A stretch of 64,000 bases of DNA from Pseudobutyrivibrio sp. (GCA_024684955.1 JAIKWH010000073.1:18199-82198); one strand, 5' to 3'; shown: positions 54,245 through 63,297, counted from the first letter of the stretch. Made by a program: numbers and translations. The notes: generated from the sequence alone by a model not told the origin.

Positions 54245-54250
54245 ATAAAT

Positions 54251-54288
54251 AGAGAGTATCCCATAACACCTGTTATAAGATACTCTCT
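54251..54288. terminator. Terminator between glk and tRNA-Pro
   Basis: AGAGAGTATC and GATACTCTCT with an inner ATAACA/TGTTAT stem. T-richness is better on the plus strand (for the BirA-like gene); on the minus strand the tail is ATTTATC. Confidence 0.8.
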
Positions 54289-54293
54289 TTATT

Positions 54294-55232
54294 TTACATT
54301 ATTTGCTTCATAGCGCCGTAAATTCCAGCGTCATTTCCAAGTGAAGCAAGTACAATCTTTGTATCTAAGCATCCGTGGAATGCAATCTTGTCATATTCCT
54401 GCTGAATTAAATCAATCAAGTACTGGCCAGCCTTTGACACACCGCCACCAATAACAAATGCCTCTGGGTTTGCTACAACTGAGAGAACCTGCATACCTTG
54501 AGCCAGATATGCACAAGCCTTTGTTGCAACCTCAATTGCTAACTTGTCACCCTTCTTTGCCTCGTCTAATACTGCCTTCGCATCTATCTCATCATAATCT
54601 CTCAGAGAACTTGCATCGCTTGTCTGAGCTAACTTAATTCTAGCAAGTCTGGCAATTCCTGTTGCTGAGCAATATTGCTCCAGGCATCCATGATTTCCAC
54701 ATCCGCAGGCATTTTCCTCTTCGTAATCCACTCTCATGTGTCCGATTTCACCAGCAGAACCTGTAGAGCCACTTACAATCTTGTCGTCAATAATTACTCC
54801 ACCACCAACACCAGTGCCAAGTGTAATCATTACAGAGCTGGAATATTCCTTTGCGGCTCCCATCCATGCCTCTCCAAGAGCGGCAACATTGGCATCATTT
54901 CCTGCCTTTACCTTGATGCCGTCCATGTGGCTTGCAAATTCTTCTTCCACATTAAATTTGCCCCATCCCAGATTAACACATCTATTAACCACGCCGCTGG
55001 CATCTATTGGTCCAGGAATTCCTATTCCTACACCCCAAACATCCTCTTTATCAATATTCTTTTCAGCCATCTTGTCAAAGACTGTCTTTGCAAGATTCTT
55101 TAGGATATTTGCTCCTCCATTAGAGGTATCTGTCTTTACCTCCCACTTGTCTAGTAGCTCACCCTCAGTAGTAAACAATCCACATTTGCAAGTTGTTCCT
55201 CCCAAATCCAAGCCAAAACCGTACTTCGCCAT
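54294..55232 (-). CDS. glk: ROK family glucokinase
   Basis: A 312-residue sugar kinase phosphorylating glucose for glycolysis. ROK marks: GFGLDLGGTTCKCGLF (ATP), GIPGPID, the GNDANVAALGEAW catalytic segment, GTGVGGGVIID, EIGHMRV and the zinc motif CGCGNHGCLEQY. Length is normal for Firmicute GlcK. GGAGG stands about nine bases before the ATG. It follows the PBP gene by 16 bases in the same direction and probably shares its transcript. Confidence 0.95.
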   Translation of the reverse strand: MAKYGFGLDLGGTTCKCGLFTTEGELLDKWEVKTDTSNGGANILKNLAKTVFDKMAEKNIDKEDVWGVGIGIPGPIDASGVVNRCVNLGWGKFNVEEEFASHMDGIKVKAGNDANVAALGEAWMGAAKEYSSSVMITLGTGVGGGVIIDDKIVSGSTGSAGEIGHMRVDYEEENACGCGNHGCLEQYCSATGIARLARIKLAQTSDASSLRDYDEIDAKAVLDEAKKGDKLAIEVATKACAYLAQGMQVLSVVANPEAFVIGGGVSKAGQYLIDLIQQEYDKIAFHGCLDTKIVLASLGNDAGIYGAMKQIM

Positions 55233-55248
55233 TTCTTTCCCTCCAATA

Positions 55249-57408
55249 TTATTCTGTAGTAGTTGTTATTTCTATGTTAGTCGCATTATCAGGAATCAAT
55301 CCCTCTGGGATTTCTGTTCCCTCAAATGTCATAGTAACCCTTTGTGAATCACCAGTTTCCTCCTGGTTCTCCACTTGCTCATCCTCTATAATTTCTGGTT
55401 CAGCAACCTGTTCCATGTCATCTAAATACTCTATTGGCGCCTTAAAATCTTTTGCAATGAGCCCATCATGCAGGCTAGTCATATAATCTTTCCATATTCT
55501 GGCAGGATAAGAAGATCCAGTCAGACCCTCCACCTTTTTTGGTATATCATAACCTACCCAGATGCTAGTGGTGTAATACCCAGTGTATCCAACAAACCAT
55601 CCATCACGATTGCTATTTGTTGTTCCAGTCTTGCCTGCACATGGCATTTCCTCAAGCCTTGCAGACCTTGCTGTTCCTTCAATCATAACCGATTGTAGCA
55701 TACTTGTCATGGTTCTGCTTGCATTTTCATCATATATTTTGGTCTCCTCGGGCTGGGCTTCATAAATAACATTTCCCTCTGTATCTGTTATTTTAGAAAT
55801 GCAGTTTGCCTTGCGTAAATATCCGTCATTTTCGATAGTTTCATAGGCTGTGGCCATCTCTAGAGGGGATACTCCAACTGTCAGGCCTCCCAGACAGGCT
55901 GCCATGCCGTAGTCATCCTCCCTTATTTGGGAGAATCCCATATTTTTTAAATATTGAATTCCCACCTCAGGAGTGAGTTCCTCATATAGTTGCCATGCAA
56001 TGGTATTCTTTGATTTCATCACCGCATCTCTGAGGGTCATCTCCCCTTGGTATACTCCATCAGAATTCTCCGGTCCGTCCTCTATCTCCTGGTCAATCAC
56101 AAGGGTGTCAGGCCTGTATCCCCTTTCCAATTCTGGTGTGTAAACTATCAGTGGCTTAATCGATGAGCCTGGCTGCCTGTAGCTTTGGAAGGCTCGATTT
56201 AGGGTATATCCCTTGATGTCCTGGCTCCTGCCTCCCACAATTGCCACCACCATACCACTTTCATTATCTATACAAACTCCTGCTCCCTGCAGTTGGTATA
56301 TTCCCTCTTCATTGACCTCCGTAAAGTTGGCCAAATTCTCGTCGATAGTCCTCTGCAATTCCTCCTGCTTGTTTAAATCGATTGTAGTGTAAATCCTATA
56401 TCCTGAGGTAAATAGGGAAGTGTTCCATTTATCGTAGGACTCCCTGTAAGACTGCTCGTAGGCCTTGCGCCCGTTTTCTGTTGAGAAATTTGTTTTAAAT
56501 TCAAATCCATCCTTTTCCATCAATATCCTGGTGGCGCAATTATATGTATATGTTTCCACAGAATCATTTTTAATGCTAGATGGCCTATTTAATTCTATTT
56601 TTTCATTTAGTGCCTGATTGTATGCCCCTTTGCTAATTGCCTTGTCATCACTCATGGCATCCAATATTAAATCCCTACGTCTTAGGGTATTTTCAGGATT
56701 TACCACTGGGTCATAATAACTTGGGCTGTTGGGAATTGCTATTAAATAGCAAATCTCTGACAGGGTCAACTCATCTACACTCTTGTTAAAATAACCTTTT
56801 GCTGCTGCACCAATTCCATAATATCCATTGGAAAAATATACGTTATTTAAATAGAATTCCAAAATTTGATCCTTGGAATATTTCTTTTCTAATTCGGTGG
56901 CAATATATATTTCCTCCACCTTTCTCTGCCAAGTCTTCTCATTGGACAAAAAGGTATTTCTAGCCAACTGCTGTGTGATTGTGGAACCACCCTGGGTAGC
57001 CTCACCATTTTGTATCATCGCATAAAAGGCTCTGATGATGGCCTTATAATCCACGCCCTTGTGGCTATAGAATTTTTTGTCCTCAATGGAAATCAATGAC
57101 TGGGTAACATAAAGGGGAATTTCGTTATAGGTCAGATAATAAACATCCTTTTCTCCCTTTAATACAGAGATTAATTCGCCCTTGGCATCATATACCTCGC
57201 TTGTTTCTGTCTGCCTAAAAGTGTCAACTGTAGACTGGCGCACGTAAGATAAGGCCTCACTTTTCAACTGTGAGACCTGGCTAGCATATCCTCCCAAATA
57301 ATAGTAGGCAACTGCCCCTATCAAGAGAATAAGCAGTGCAATCTGAACTTTTAATAGCCCATATAATTTTGAGGCTTTATTATCCTTCTTGTCCCGAATT
57401 TTCCTCAT
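55249..57408 (-). CDS. Class A penicillin-binding protein (PBP1a-like)
   Basis: A 719-residue bifunctional peptidoglycan synthase. One membrane helix at about 20-42, then the GT51 glycosyltransferase (about 85-270) with EDKKFYSHKGVD and GGSTITQQLARN, and the transpeptidase (about 370-640) with SSIKP (SxxK with Ser in RQPGSSIKPL), SKN in MKSKNTIAWQ, and KTGTT in CAGKTGTTNSNRDGWFVGY. The acidic tail (about 660-719) is of unknown use. The ATG has no ribosome binding site at the normal distance (AGGAAG is 16 bases off) and lies six bases after a TAAAAT. Confidence 0.94.
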   Translation of the reverse strand: MRKIRDKKDNKASKLYGLLKVQIALLILLIGAVAYYYLGGYASQVSQLKSEALSYVRQSTVDTFRQTETSEVYDAKGELISVLKGEKDVYYLTYNEIPLYVTQSLISIEDKKFYSHKGVDYKAIIRAFYAMIQNGEATQGGSTITQQLARNTFLSNEKTWQRKVEEIYIATELEKKYSKDQILEFYLNNVYFSNGYYGIGAAAKGYFNKSVDELTLSEICYLIAIPNSPSYYDPVVNPENTLRRRDLILDAMSDDKAISKGAYNQALNEKIELNRPSSIKNDSVETYTYNCATRILMEKDGFEFKTNFSTENGRKAYEQSYRESYDKWNTSLFTSGYRIYTTIDLNKQEELQRTIDENLANFTEVNEEGIYQLQGAGVCIDNESGMVVAIVGGRSQDIKGYTLNRAFQSYRQPGSSIKPLIVYTPELERGYRPDTLVIDQEIEDGPENSDGVYQGEMTLRDAVMKSKNTIAWQLYEELTPEVGIQYLKNMGFSQIREDDYGMAACLGGLTVGVSPLEMATAYETIENDGYLRKANCISKITDTEGNVIYEAQPEETKIYDENASRTMTSMLQSVMIEGTARSARLEEMPCAGKTGTTNSNRDGWFVGYTGYYTTSIWVGYDIPKKVEGLTGSSYPARIWKDYMTSLHDGLIAKDFKAPIEYLDDMEQVAEPEIIEDEQVENQEETGDSQRVTMTFEGTEIPEGLIPDNATNIEITTTTE

Positions 57409-57414
57409 ATTTTT

Positions 57415-57443
57415 ATTTTAATCTTCCTATCTTCGTCCCACAA
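57415..57443 (-). promoter_or_regulatory. Possible leaderless promoter of the PBP gene
   Basis: On the minus strand TTGTGG (57443-57438), 17 bases, TAAAAT (57420-57415), then six bases to the ATG. The -35 is weak. Confidence 0.4.
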
Positions 57444-57585
57444 TAGGATTTAATTTTCCAATGTCATTTCTTTGACATTTTCACTTTTTAAATTTGTTTA
57501 TTTGACCCCAAAATCTTGTTTTTATCCTGTCATATCTTTATCATTTATATAAAGGTTTTGTTTACTAACCAACTTTTACATTCAA

Positions 57586-57661
57586 TGAAACTCTTTTCCT
57601 GCTATGCAGGATTCTTACTGACAATTTGATTCCACTGTCACTAAAGAGTTTCAAGTTTTTT
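57586..57661 (+). ncRNA. Predicted three-way-junction leader or small RNA before galM
   Basis: An outer stem TGAAACTCTTT/AAAGAGTTTCA (57586-57596 with 57643-57653, 11 pairs) closes two inner hairpins: TCCTGC-tat-GCAGGA (57597-57611) and TGACA-N12-TGTCA (57619-57640). Six T follow after AAG, as in an intrinsic terminator. It lies 40 bases before the galM start. It matches no riboswitch class I can name. The rest of the gap (57444-57585) is AT-rich with a TATATAAA near 57548 and no sure promoter. Confidence 0.55.
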
Positions 57662-57700
57662 GGGACTACTACTTTTATATTTTTATTGGGAGGTGTTATT

Positions 57701-58735
57701 TTGGAAAAGGAAAAATTAGGTCTTACCCCTAATGGAGAGGAAATCTTTGCCTATACTTTAATCAACAAGAACGGTATGCAGGCCAAAATTATGAACTTCG
57801 GCTGCAACCTGATGGAACTTTGGGCTCCAGACAATGAGGGCCTTCTTTCTGATGTTGTTTTAGGCTATGAAAAATTAGAGGATTATTTTACTAATTCCCC
57901 TGGATTTGGTTGCTGTATCTGCCCTAATGGCAATAGAATTGGCGACAGCAAATTCACATTAAATGGTGTTGAATACACATTGGATGCCAACGATGGTAAA
58001 AATAATCTTCACTCTGGATTTAACCCAATGCATCACCGCATTTGGGATGTTGAATCTGTTGATGAGCATCACATTACATTTACCTGTCACAAGGCAGATA
58101 TGGAATGTGGATTCCCTGGAGAAATGGACATTACTATTACATATACTCTAGGTGATGACAATTCACTTCAATTAGATTACTCAGGAGTTTCTGATAAGGA
58201 TACAATCTTTAATCCTACCAACCACTCTTATTTCAACTTAAATGGTCATGATTCAGGCACCGTTATGAATCATATTGTATGGATTGATGCTGACAAATAT
58301 ACCCATACGGACCCAGAGTCAATTCCTCATGGGGAGTGTAGGGATGTAAAGGGCACACCTATGGATTTCACTACTCCTAAACCACTTATACGTGATACAG
58401 AAGTTGATTACGACCAACTTAACTGGGCTGGCGGTTTTGATCACAACTATTGTCTCAACCATCACACCATGGACAAGCCTTGCTGCACTTTAGAGGATCC
58501 TGAAAGCGGACGCAAGATGGAAGTTTACACCACCCTTCCAGGCATGCAATTATACGCAGGCAATTATCTTGATTCAACTCATGTTGGAAAGGGTGACTTT
58601 ACATATGACAAGAGATATGGAGTATGTTTCGAATCACAGTATTTCCCTAATGCTGTAAATGTTCCATCCTTTGAGCAGCCTATCGCAAAGGCAGGCCTAA
58701 AGGTTCACTCAACCACAAAATACAAGTTTGTTTAG
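57701..58735 (+). CDS. galM: Aldose 1-epimerase (mutarotase)
   Basis: A 344-residue enzyme interconverting alpha and beta anomers of galactose or glucose. GalM marks: GNRIGDSKFTLNG, NDGKNNLHSG with the catalytic-site His, NPTNHSYFNLNGH (second His) and FESQYFPNAVN with the catalytic Glu near the end. The frame opens at 57626, but GGGAGG lies seven bases before a TTG at 57701, and the family's usual N-terminus begins right there, so this TTG is used. Single gene, with a structured leader and a terminator. Confidence 0.93.
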   Translation: MEKEKLGLTPNGEEIFAYTLINKNGMQAKIMNFGCNLMELWAPDNEGLLSDVVLGYEKLEDYFTNSPGFGCCICPNGNRIGDSKFTLNGVEYTLDANDGKNNLHSGFNPMHHRIWDVESVDEHHITFTCHKADMECGFPGEMDITITYTLGDDNSLQLDYSGVSDKDTIFNPTNHSYFNLNGHDSGTVMNHIVWIDADKYTHTDPESIPHGECRDVKGTPMDFTTPKPLIRDTEVDYDQLNWAGGFDHNYCLNHHTMDKPCCTLEDPESGRKMEVYTTLPGMQLYAGNYLDSTHVGKGDFTYDKRYGVCFESQYFPNAVNVPSFEQPIAKAGLKVHSTTKYKFV

Positions 58736-58797
58736 GATTCTAAATTCACCAGCAAAACTGCATTCTAATGTAGGGCCTGGAGTTTGTATTTAAAAAT

Positions 58798-58835
58798 AAG
58801 AGACATAGTAGTTTAATTGCTACTATGTCTCTTTT
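58798..58835. terminator. Terminator between convergent galM and transketolase genes
   Basis: AAGAGACATAGTAG and CTACTATGTCTCTT form a long stem; T-rich tails exist on both strands (TTTTAATAT plus; ATTTTTAAA minus). Confidence 0.93.
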
Positions 58836-58854
58836 AATATAAATCAGATTCTCT

Positions 58855-58875
58855 CATGGACAAATAATGTCCATG
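58855..58875. repeat. Hairpin after the transketolase genes
   Basis: CATGGACA and TGTCCATG around five bases, without a T-run; probably a 3' stabilising stem of the transketolase mRNA. Confidence 0.6.
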
Positions 58876-58909
58876 TAAGATTTTTAATACATTCTTTTAG
58901 TCATTAATT

Positions 58910-59848
58910 TTACAAAAAAGCCTTAATCTGCTTGTAAATACCTGCAGCATCAAGTTCATACTTCTCTAACAGTTTAACTGCAGGACCTGACTCTCCAAAG
59001 GTATCTTTTACTCCAATGCGCAACATCTTTGTAGGGCACTGTTCTGACAATACTTCTGCTACTGCACCGCCTAAACCGCCGATGATTGAATGCTCCTCTA
59101 CGGTCACAACCTTCTTTGTCTTTGCTGCACTCTTTACAATTAGAGCATCATCAATTGGCTTGATAGTGTGGATGTTGATAACCTCAGCATCGATTCCTTC
59201 CTCTGCCAATTTCTTTGCTGCCTCGAGAGACTCATTTACCTCAAGGCCTGTAGCGATAATTGTCAGGTCCTTGCCCTCTCTCAGGACTACGCCCTTGCCG
59301 ATTTCAAACTTATAATCAGCATTGTCATTTATAACTGGTACAGCCAGACGACCAAATCTAAGGTATACAGGGCCATCCATCTTGTATGCTGCCTCAACAG
59401 CTGCCATCGCCTCCACATCATCAGAAGGATTGATGATTGTCATGCCTGGGATTGTACGCATAAGGGCAATATCCTCGTTGCACTGATGGGTTGCTCCATC
59501 CTCGCCTACTGAAATACCAGCGTGAGTTGCGCCAATTTTTACATTGAGATGTGGGTAACCAACTGAATTTCTAACCTGCTCAAAGGCTCTACCTGCTGCA
59601 AACATTGCAAATGAAGAGCAGAAAGGTACTTTGCCTGTGCTGGCAAGACCAGCTGCTATACCTACCATATTTGACTCTGCAATTCCGCAGTCGATGTGGC
59701 GATCTGGGAATGCCTTCTTGAAAACCCCTGTCTTTGTAGCGGCAGCAAGGTCTGCATCAAGAACTACCAGATTATCATACTTCTCTCCTAAGGCTACAAG
59801 AGCATTTCCGTAGCTATCACGAGTTGCGATTTTCTTAACATCTGCCAT
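58910..59848 (-). CDS. Transketolase, C-terminal subunit
   Basis: A 312-residue subunit with the pyrimidine-binding domain (about 6-170; CGIAESNMVGIAAGLA carries the catalytic Glu) and the transketolase C-terminal domain (about 190-305; VEEHSIIGGLGGAVAE). Together with the next gene it makes a split transketolase, common in Firmicutes and archaea, where a single 660-residue enzyme would otherwise be used. It feeds the non-oxidative pentose phosphate pathway. Its ATG overlaps the stop of the N-terminal subunit by one base (TAATG), which helps equal synthesis. Confidence 0.95.
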   Translation of the reverse strand: MADVKKIATRDSYGNALVALGEKYDNLVVLDADLAAATKTGVFKKAFPDRHIDCGIAESNMVGIAAGLASTGKVPFCSSFAMFAAGRAFEQVRNSVGYPHLNVKIGATHAGISVGEDGATHQCNEDIALMRTIPGMTIINPSDDVEAMAAVEAAYKMDGPVYLRFGRLAVPVINDNADYKFEIGKGVVLREGKDLTIIATGLEVNESLEAAKKLAEEGIDAEVINIHTIKPIDDALIVKSAAKTKKVVTVEEHSIIGGLGGAVAEVLSEQCPTKMLRIGVKDTFGESGPAVKLLEKYELDAAGIYKQIKAFL

Positions 59849-60675
59849 TACTGCTCACCTGCTTTCTTTAATTCTTCCATAGCAATTGCATACTCTTCAT
59901 CATTAGGAGCCTTGCCGTGCCATCCTACCTGATTTTCCATGAACGATATGCCCTTGCCCTTTACTGTCTTCATAACAATAGCAGTTGGCATACCCTTTGT
60001 CTCTCTAGCCTCTTTAAATGCGGCTCTCAACTGATCAAAGTCATTGCCATCAGAAACTTCCACAACGTGGAAATTGAATGCCTTAAATTTATCTGGGATT
60101 GGGTATGGATTGTTAACCTCATCAACAGGACCGTCGATCTGCAGTCCGTTGTTGTCTACGATTACGCAAAGATTGTCCAGTTTTTTTGCTCCAGCAAACA
60201 TTGCTGCTTCCCAAACCTGACCTTCCTGAATCTCTCCATCTCCCAAAAGTGTATATACCCTATAGTCATCATTTGATAACTTAGCAGAAAGAGCCATTCC
60301 AACTGCCACAGAAATACCCTGTCCAAGAGAACCTGAAGAAGCATCAATACCTGGTGTATGCTGAACACATGGATGTCCCTGAAGATGAGAACCTATACTT
60401 CTGAGTCCCTTGAGCTCTTCTACTGGGAAAAATCCTCTCTGTGCAAGGGCAGCATAAAGTCCCGGTGCCGTATGACCCTTTGACAGTACGAATCTGTCCC
60501 TGTCTGCCTTATTTGGGTTCTTTGGGTCGATGTTCATCTCTTCAAAATATAAATAAGTGAACACCTCTGTTGCTGAAAGGGATCCGCCTGGATGTCCAGC
60601 CTTTGCGGCATGAACACCTTCTATAATGCCCTTACGAATCTCAATCGCAGTTTTAGCTAGCTCTTGATTTGTCAT
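59848..60675 (-). CDS. Transketolase, N-terminal subunit
   Basis: A 275-residue thiamine-diphosphate-binding subunit. Marks: AAKAGHPGGSLSATEVF, SKGHTAPGLYAAL, GSLGQGISVAVGMAL and the cofactor motif GDGEIQEGQVWEAAMFAG...DNNGLQIDG (GDG-X-N type). Inseparable in function from the C-terminal subunit downstream. AGGAGG lies six bases before the ATG. The short gap to the ATPase gene upstream (60676-60734) has an ATATAAG but no sure promoter. Confidence 0.96.
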   Translation of the reverse strand: MTNQELAKTAIEIRKGIIEGVHAAKAGHPGGSLSATEVFTYLYFEEMNIDPKNPNKADRDRFVLSKGHTAPGLYAALAQRGFFPVEELKGLRSIGSHLQGHPCVQHTPGIDASSGSLGQGISVAVGMALSAKLSNDDYRVYTLLGDGEIQEGQVWEAAMFAGAKKLDNLCVIVDNNGLQIDGPVDEVNNPYPIPDKFKAFNFHVVEVSDGNDFDQLRAAFKEARETKGMPTAIVMKTVKGKGISFMENQVGWHGKAPNDEEYAIAMEELKKAGEQ

Positions 60676-60734
60676 TTTCTTCCTCCTGAAAATTTCACAG
60701 CTTCCGCTGCCTTATATGGTTTAACCCACTGTAT

Positions 60735-62156
60735 CTATCGCATTTCATCCAGTGTTATCAACATAATGTTTTTAATCGCTGATGAAATGGTAATAGCATT
60801 TTCATTAAATCCAGCCTTGGAGAAAACAATATAAAATGCGTCTCCCTGGCGATGTAGTTGTTTTGTCTTTTCAATCAAAACCTTTAATTGTGCAACCTCG
60901 ATAGGTGCGTCATTATAATAGCACTGACAGTAAATTGTGGCTGATTTTCCCTCGCATTTGCCGAGAGACACCAAATCAAATCCATCACTTGTGCCCTTTT
61001 CCTCGTCGTTAACCCACCAGTTGCCTATTACTTCCACTGTAAATGGAAGCAGGTTTTTATCGCTTCTATCCTGTAAATATTCTCCGCAAATCTGGATAAA
61101 TACTCTTTCCATATATTTATCCAGGTCTTGCTCTATCTTATTCCATAGTAAATCTATATTGCCTTGGATGTAATCCTCGTAGTTTTCTACAATGTACATA
61201 TACCAGAAAAGAGTGTTTAGATTTGCTATTGAATATCTGGTTTTTTTTCTATTGGTAATTTCTGTTACTGCGGTTTCTTTCCTACATATTCCAATTCCCA
61301 TCAGTGAATTCAAATATGGAACCACTACGTCCTTTGGTTTTTCAACCTCAGCAGAAATCTGGTTTACCCTATATATTCCCTTGGCTAGGCTGACGAGCAA
61401 ATGATTGTAATATGACAACTCTCTCAGTTCTTGAGACATAATAGTCTCTGGCTTGAGCCCAGTCCCTGTTTCTTTATCTAAGTATAAACCACTTGTTATA
61501 TCTTTTAATCTGTTCTCGCCTATTTCTCGAGAATATTTGCTAAAGTCCTTGTGGCCCATCATACCAGCAATTCTAATTAGATTGTATGGGTATCCACCGC
61601 TTATTCCATAGAGATAGGCTGCCTCGCTAGGGCTAGCATCCATAAAAAACTGGCATGAGTCATAAAACCCCAGTGGATTAAGTGAAAGGTGAAGGCTAAT
61701 ATTAGGATTCCAAGCAGCCTTGCTACCATATACATACTTTTCCATTAGAGAAAAAGCATCCCCACAAAGTACTAGCTTAATAGGCTTGTTTTTCCACTTT
61801 CCATTAAAATAAGATAGTAAAGTCTTATTAAAATCAGGGTCAGCCTTTACTATATTTGGGTATTGGTCGAGAATTACTAACTGCTTTTGTGAATCGGCAC
61901 GATTTAGTATCTCCTGGCAGAATAAATCTGCAGAACAAGCAGTCTTTAATCCCAGCATGCCCCCTAATATTTCAGATAAATGCTTGGCAGTTGTCTCATA
62001 AGCGTCAAAATAGAAACTCTCCTTATCCTTGGAAAATTCCTTTAGTAACTCAGTCTTTCCCACCCCATAGGAACCTGATACCACTGCTAGACCTGCACCC
62101 TTCTTTTCGAAAAACCCGTTTAGCGCTTTAATTTCAGCATTTCTACCAACAAACAT
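60735..62156 (-). CDS. Archaeal-type AAA ATPase with degenerate DUF234 nuclease-like C-terminus
   Basis: A 473-residue protein of the ATPase_2/DUF234 type. It starts FVGRNAEIKAL, Walker A is GSYGVGKTE (28-36), Walker B is QLVILDQYP. A winged-helix part follows (about 255-310), then the DUF234 region (about 330-473), a PD-(D/E)XK-like fold. There, TSDGFDLVSLG keeps the first Asp, but the ExK pair is replaced (IYCQCYYN), so nuclease activity is unlikely. Such ATPases occur singly in Lachnospiraceae genomes with no known role. AAGGAG stands seven bases before the ATG and is partly inside a hairpin. Confidence 0.88.
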   Translation of the reverse strand: MFVGRNAEIKALNGFFEKKGAGLAVVSGSYGVGKTELLKEFSKDKESFYFDAYETTAKHLSEILGGMLGLKTACSADLFCQEILNRADSQKQLVILDQYPNIVKADPDFNKTLLSYFNGKWKNKPIKLVLCGDAFSLMEKYVYGSKAAWNPNISLHLSLNPLGFYDSCQFFMDASPSEAAYLYGISGGYPYNLIRIAGMMGHKDFSKYSREIGENRLKDITSGLYLDKETGTGLKPETIMSQELRELSYYNHLLVSLAKGIYRVNQISAEVEKPKDVVVPYLNSLMGIGICRKETAVTEITNRKKTRYSIANLNTLFWYMYIVENYEDYIQGNIDLLWNKIEQDLDKYMERVFIQICGEYLQDRSDKNLLPFTVEVIGNWWVNDEEKGTSDGFDLVSLGKCEGKSATIYCQCYYNDAPIEVAQLKVLIEKTKQLHRQGDAFYIVFSKAGFNENAITISSAIKNIMLITLDEMR

Positions 62157-62166
62157 AACACTTCTC

Positions 62167-62197
62167 CTTGCACATCATATTTATTACGCCGTGCAAG
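62167..62197 (-). promoter_or_regulatory. Hairpin touching the ribosome binding site of the ATPase gene
   Basis: CTTGCAC and GTGCAAG are inverted seven-base arms around 17; in the mRNA the 3' arm runs into AAGGAG. Could be an operator or a translational switch. Confidence 0.5.
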
Positions 62198-62200
62198 CCT

Positions 62201-62229
62201 ATGGTAACACGTTTCAACTATTCTTTCAA
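62201..62229 (-). promoter_or_regulatory. Promoter of the AAA ATPase gene
   Basis: On the minus strand TTGAAA (62229-62224), 17 bases, TACCAT (62206-62201). Confidence 0.6.
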
Positions 62230-62307
62230 TAAAGCCCTATTTTACTAAATCTTCTATTTCTATGCCTACTGGCTCTGCTATAAGTCTTTTTTTGCTCAAC
62301 TAGGGTC

Positions 62308-62345
62308 AAAAAAAGACCCAGATTCTATATTAGATAGAATCTGGG
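62308..62345 (-). terminator. Rho-independent terminator after the dehydrogenase gene
   Basis: CCCAGATTCTA and TAGAATCTGGG form an eleven-base-pair stem followed by TCTTTTTTT on the minus strand, eight bases after the stop. The T-run is flanked by GGGTC/GACCC, which could form a competing hairpin. Confidence 0.95.
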
Positions 62346-62352
62346 AAAATAA

Positions 62353-63297
62353 TTATTCCTCAACAGAATCAAGGTATTCCTTGACCTGTCCCTCTATAAT
62401 TTTCATTAATCTCTGTCTAGCCTCTACTGCCGCCCAGGCAATATGAGGGGTAATTAATAGTTTGTTGCTATCTTTAATGTTTCTCAAAGGGTTATCCTGA
62501 CTCATTGGCTCAATATCAAGTACATCAAGGCCAGCACCTGCAATTAAGTCATCATCCAAGGCTTGGGCCAAATCTTTTTCAACTATTATTGGACCGCGGC
62601 CAACATTGATAAGAATTGCATTTTCTTTCATCTTAGAAAGTGCCTTCATATCAATTAAATGCATGGTATTGTCATTGAGTGGAGCATGAATAGAAACAAT
62701 ATCTGACTGAGTCAGTAAATGTTCAAAATCTACTTCCTTGTAATCATTTTCATGATTCTTTCCGCTTGTAGAATAGTAAATAACATTTGCTCCAAAACAC
62801 TGAGCAATCTGGGCTACCCTCTTTCCTATAGCGCCCAATCCGATGATTCCCCAGGTCATGCCTGACAATTCGTGGAATTTATTCTCAAAATGAGTAAACA
62901 TTTTATCGTCTACATACTTTTCACTTTTAACATACTGATCGTAATAATTAAGATGCTCCATCAAATAAAAGAGTAAGGCAAAAGTATGCTGGGCAACTGC
63001 TTCTGTAGAATACCCAGCTACATTTCTCCACTCAATCTTTCTACTAGCAAGGTAGTCCTTATCCAAATTGTTGGTACCTGTAGCAGTAACACATACCAAC
63101 TTTAAATTCTTAGCATTGCCAATAGTATCTTTATTAACAGGAACCTTGTTTAATACGATGATATCAGCATCAACTGTTCTCTCTGCAGCTTCCTCAACTG
63201 TTGAATAGTCGTAGGTAATAACCTGTCCAAACTTTTCAAATCCGGCTAGGTCTATATCTTCACCTATTGATTTTCTGTCAAGAAATACAATTTTCAT
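62353..63297 (-). CDS. D-2-hydroxyacid dehydrogenase (hydroxypyruvate reductase-like)
   Basis: A 314-residue NAD-dependent enzyme. The NAD site is WGIIGLGAIGKRVAQIA; catalytic residues lie in INVGRGPIIVEKDL (Arg), GLDVLDIEP (Glu) and LLITPHIAWA (His). The catalytic-domain start KIVFLDRKSIGEDIDL and the insert WRNVAGYSTEAVAQHTFALLF fit the glycerate dehydrogenase/hydroxypyruvate reductase (HprA) group better than D-lactate dehydrogenase; several substrates remain possible. GTG at 63300 is followed by ATG at 63297; AGAGG seven bases before the ATG decides for it. Confidence 0.9.
   Translation of the reverse strand: MKIVFLDRKSIGEDIDLAGFEKFGQVITYDYSTVEEAAERTVDADIIVLNKVPVNKDTIGNAKNLKLVCVTATGTNNLDKDYLASRKIEWRNVAGYSTEAVAQHTFALLFYLMEHLNYYDQYVKSEKYVDDKMFTHFENKFHELSGMTWGIIGLGAIGKRVAQIAQCFGANVIYYSTSGKNHENDYKEVDFEHLLTQSDIVSIHAPLNDNTMHLIDMKALSKMKENAILINVGRGPIIVEKDLAQALDDDLIAGAGLDVLDIEPMSQDNPLRNIKDSNKLLITPHIAWAAVEARQRLMKIIEGQVKEYLDSVEE

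Noticed and set aside
54069..54269. Open frame of 66 codons across tRNA-Pro
   Set aside because: It consists of antisense to the BirA-like gene and the tRNA itself; translations of this kind are common artefacts.
57626..57700. Hydrophobic N-terminal extension of GalM as a signal peptide
   Set aside because: Those codons lie over the structured leader and T-run, and GGGAGG precedes the internal TTG where the family sequence begins.
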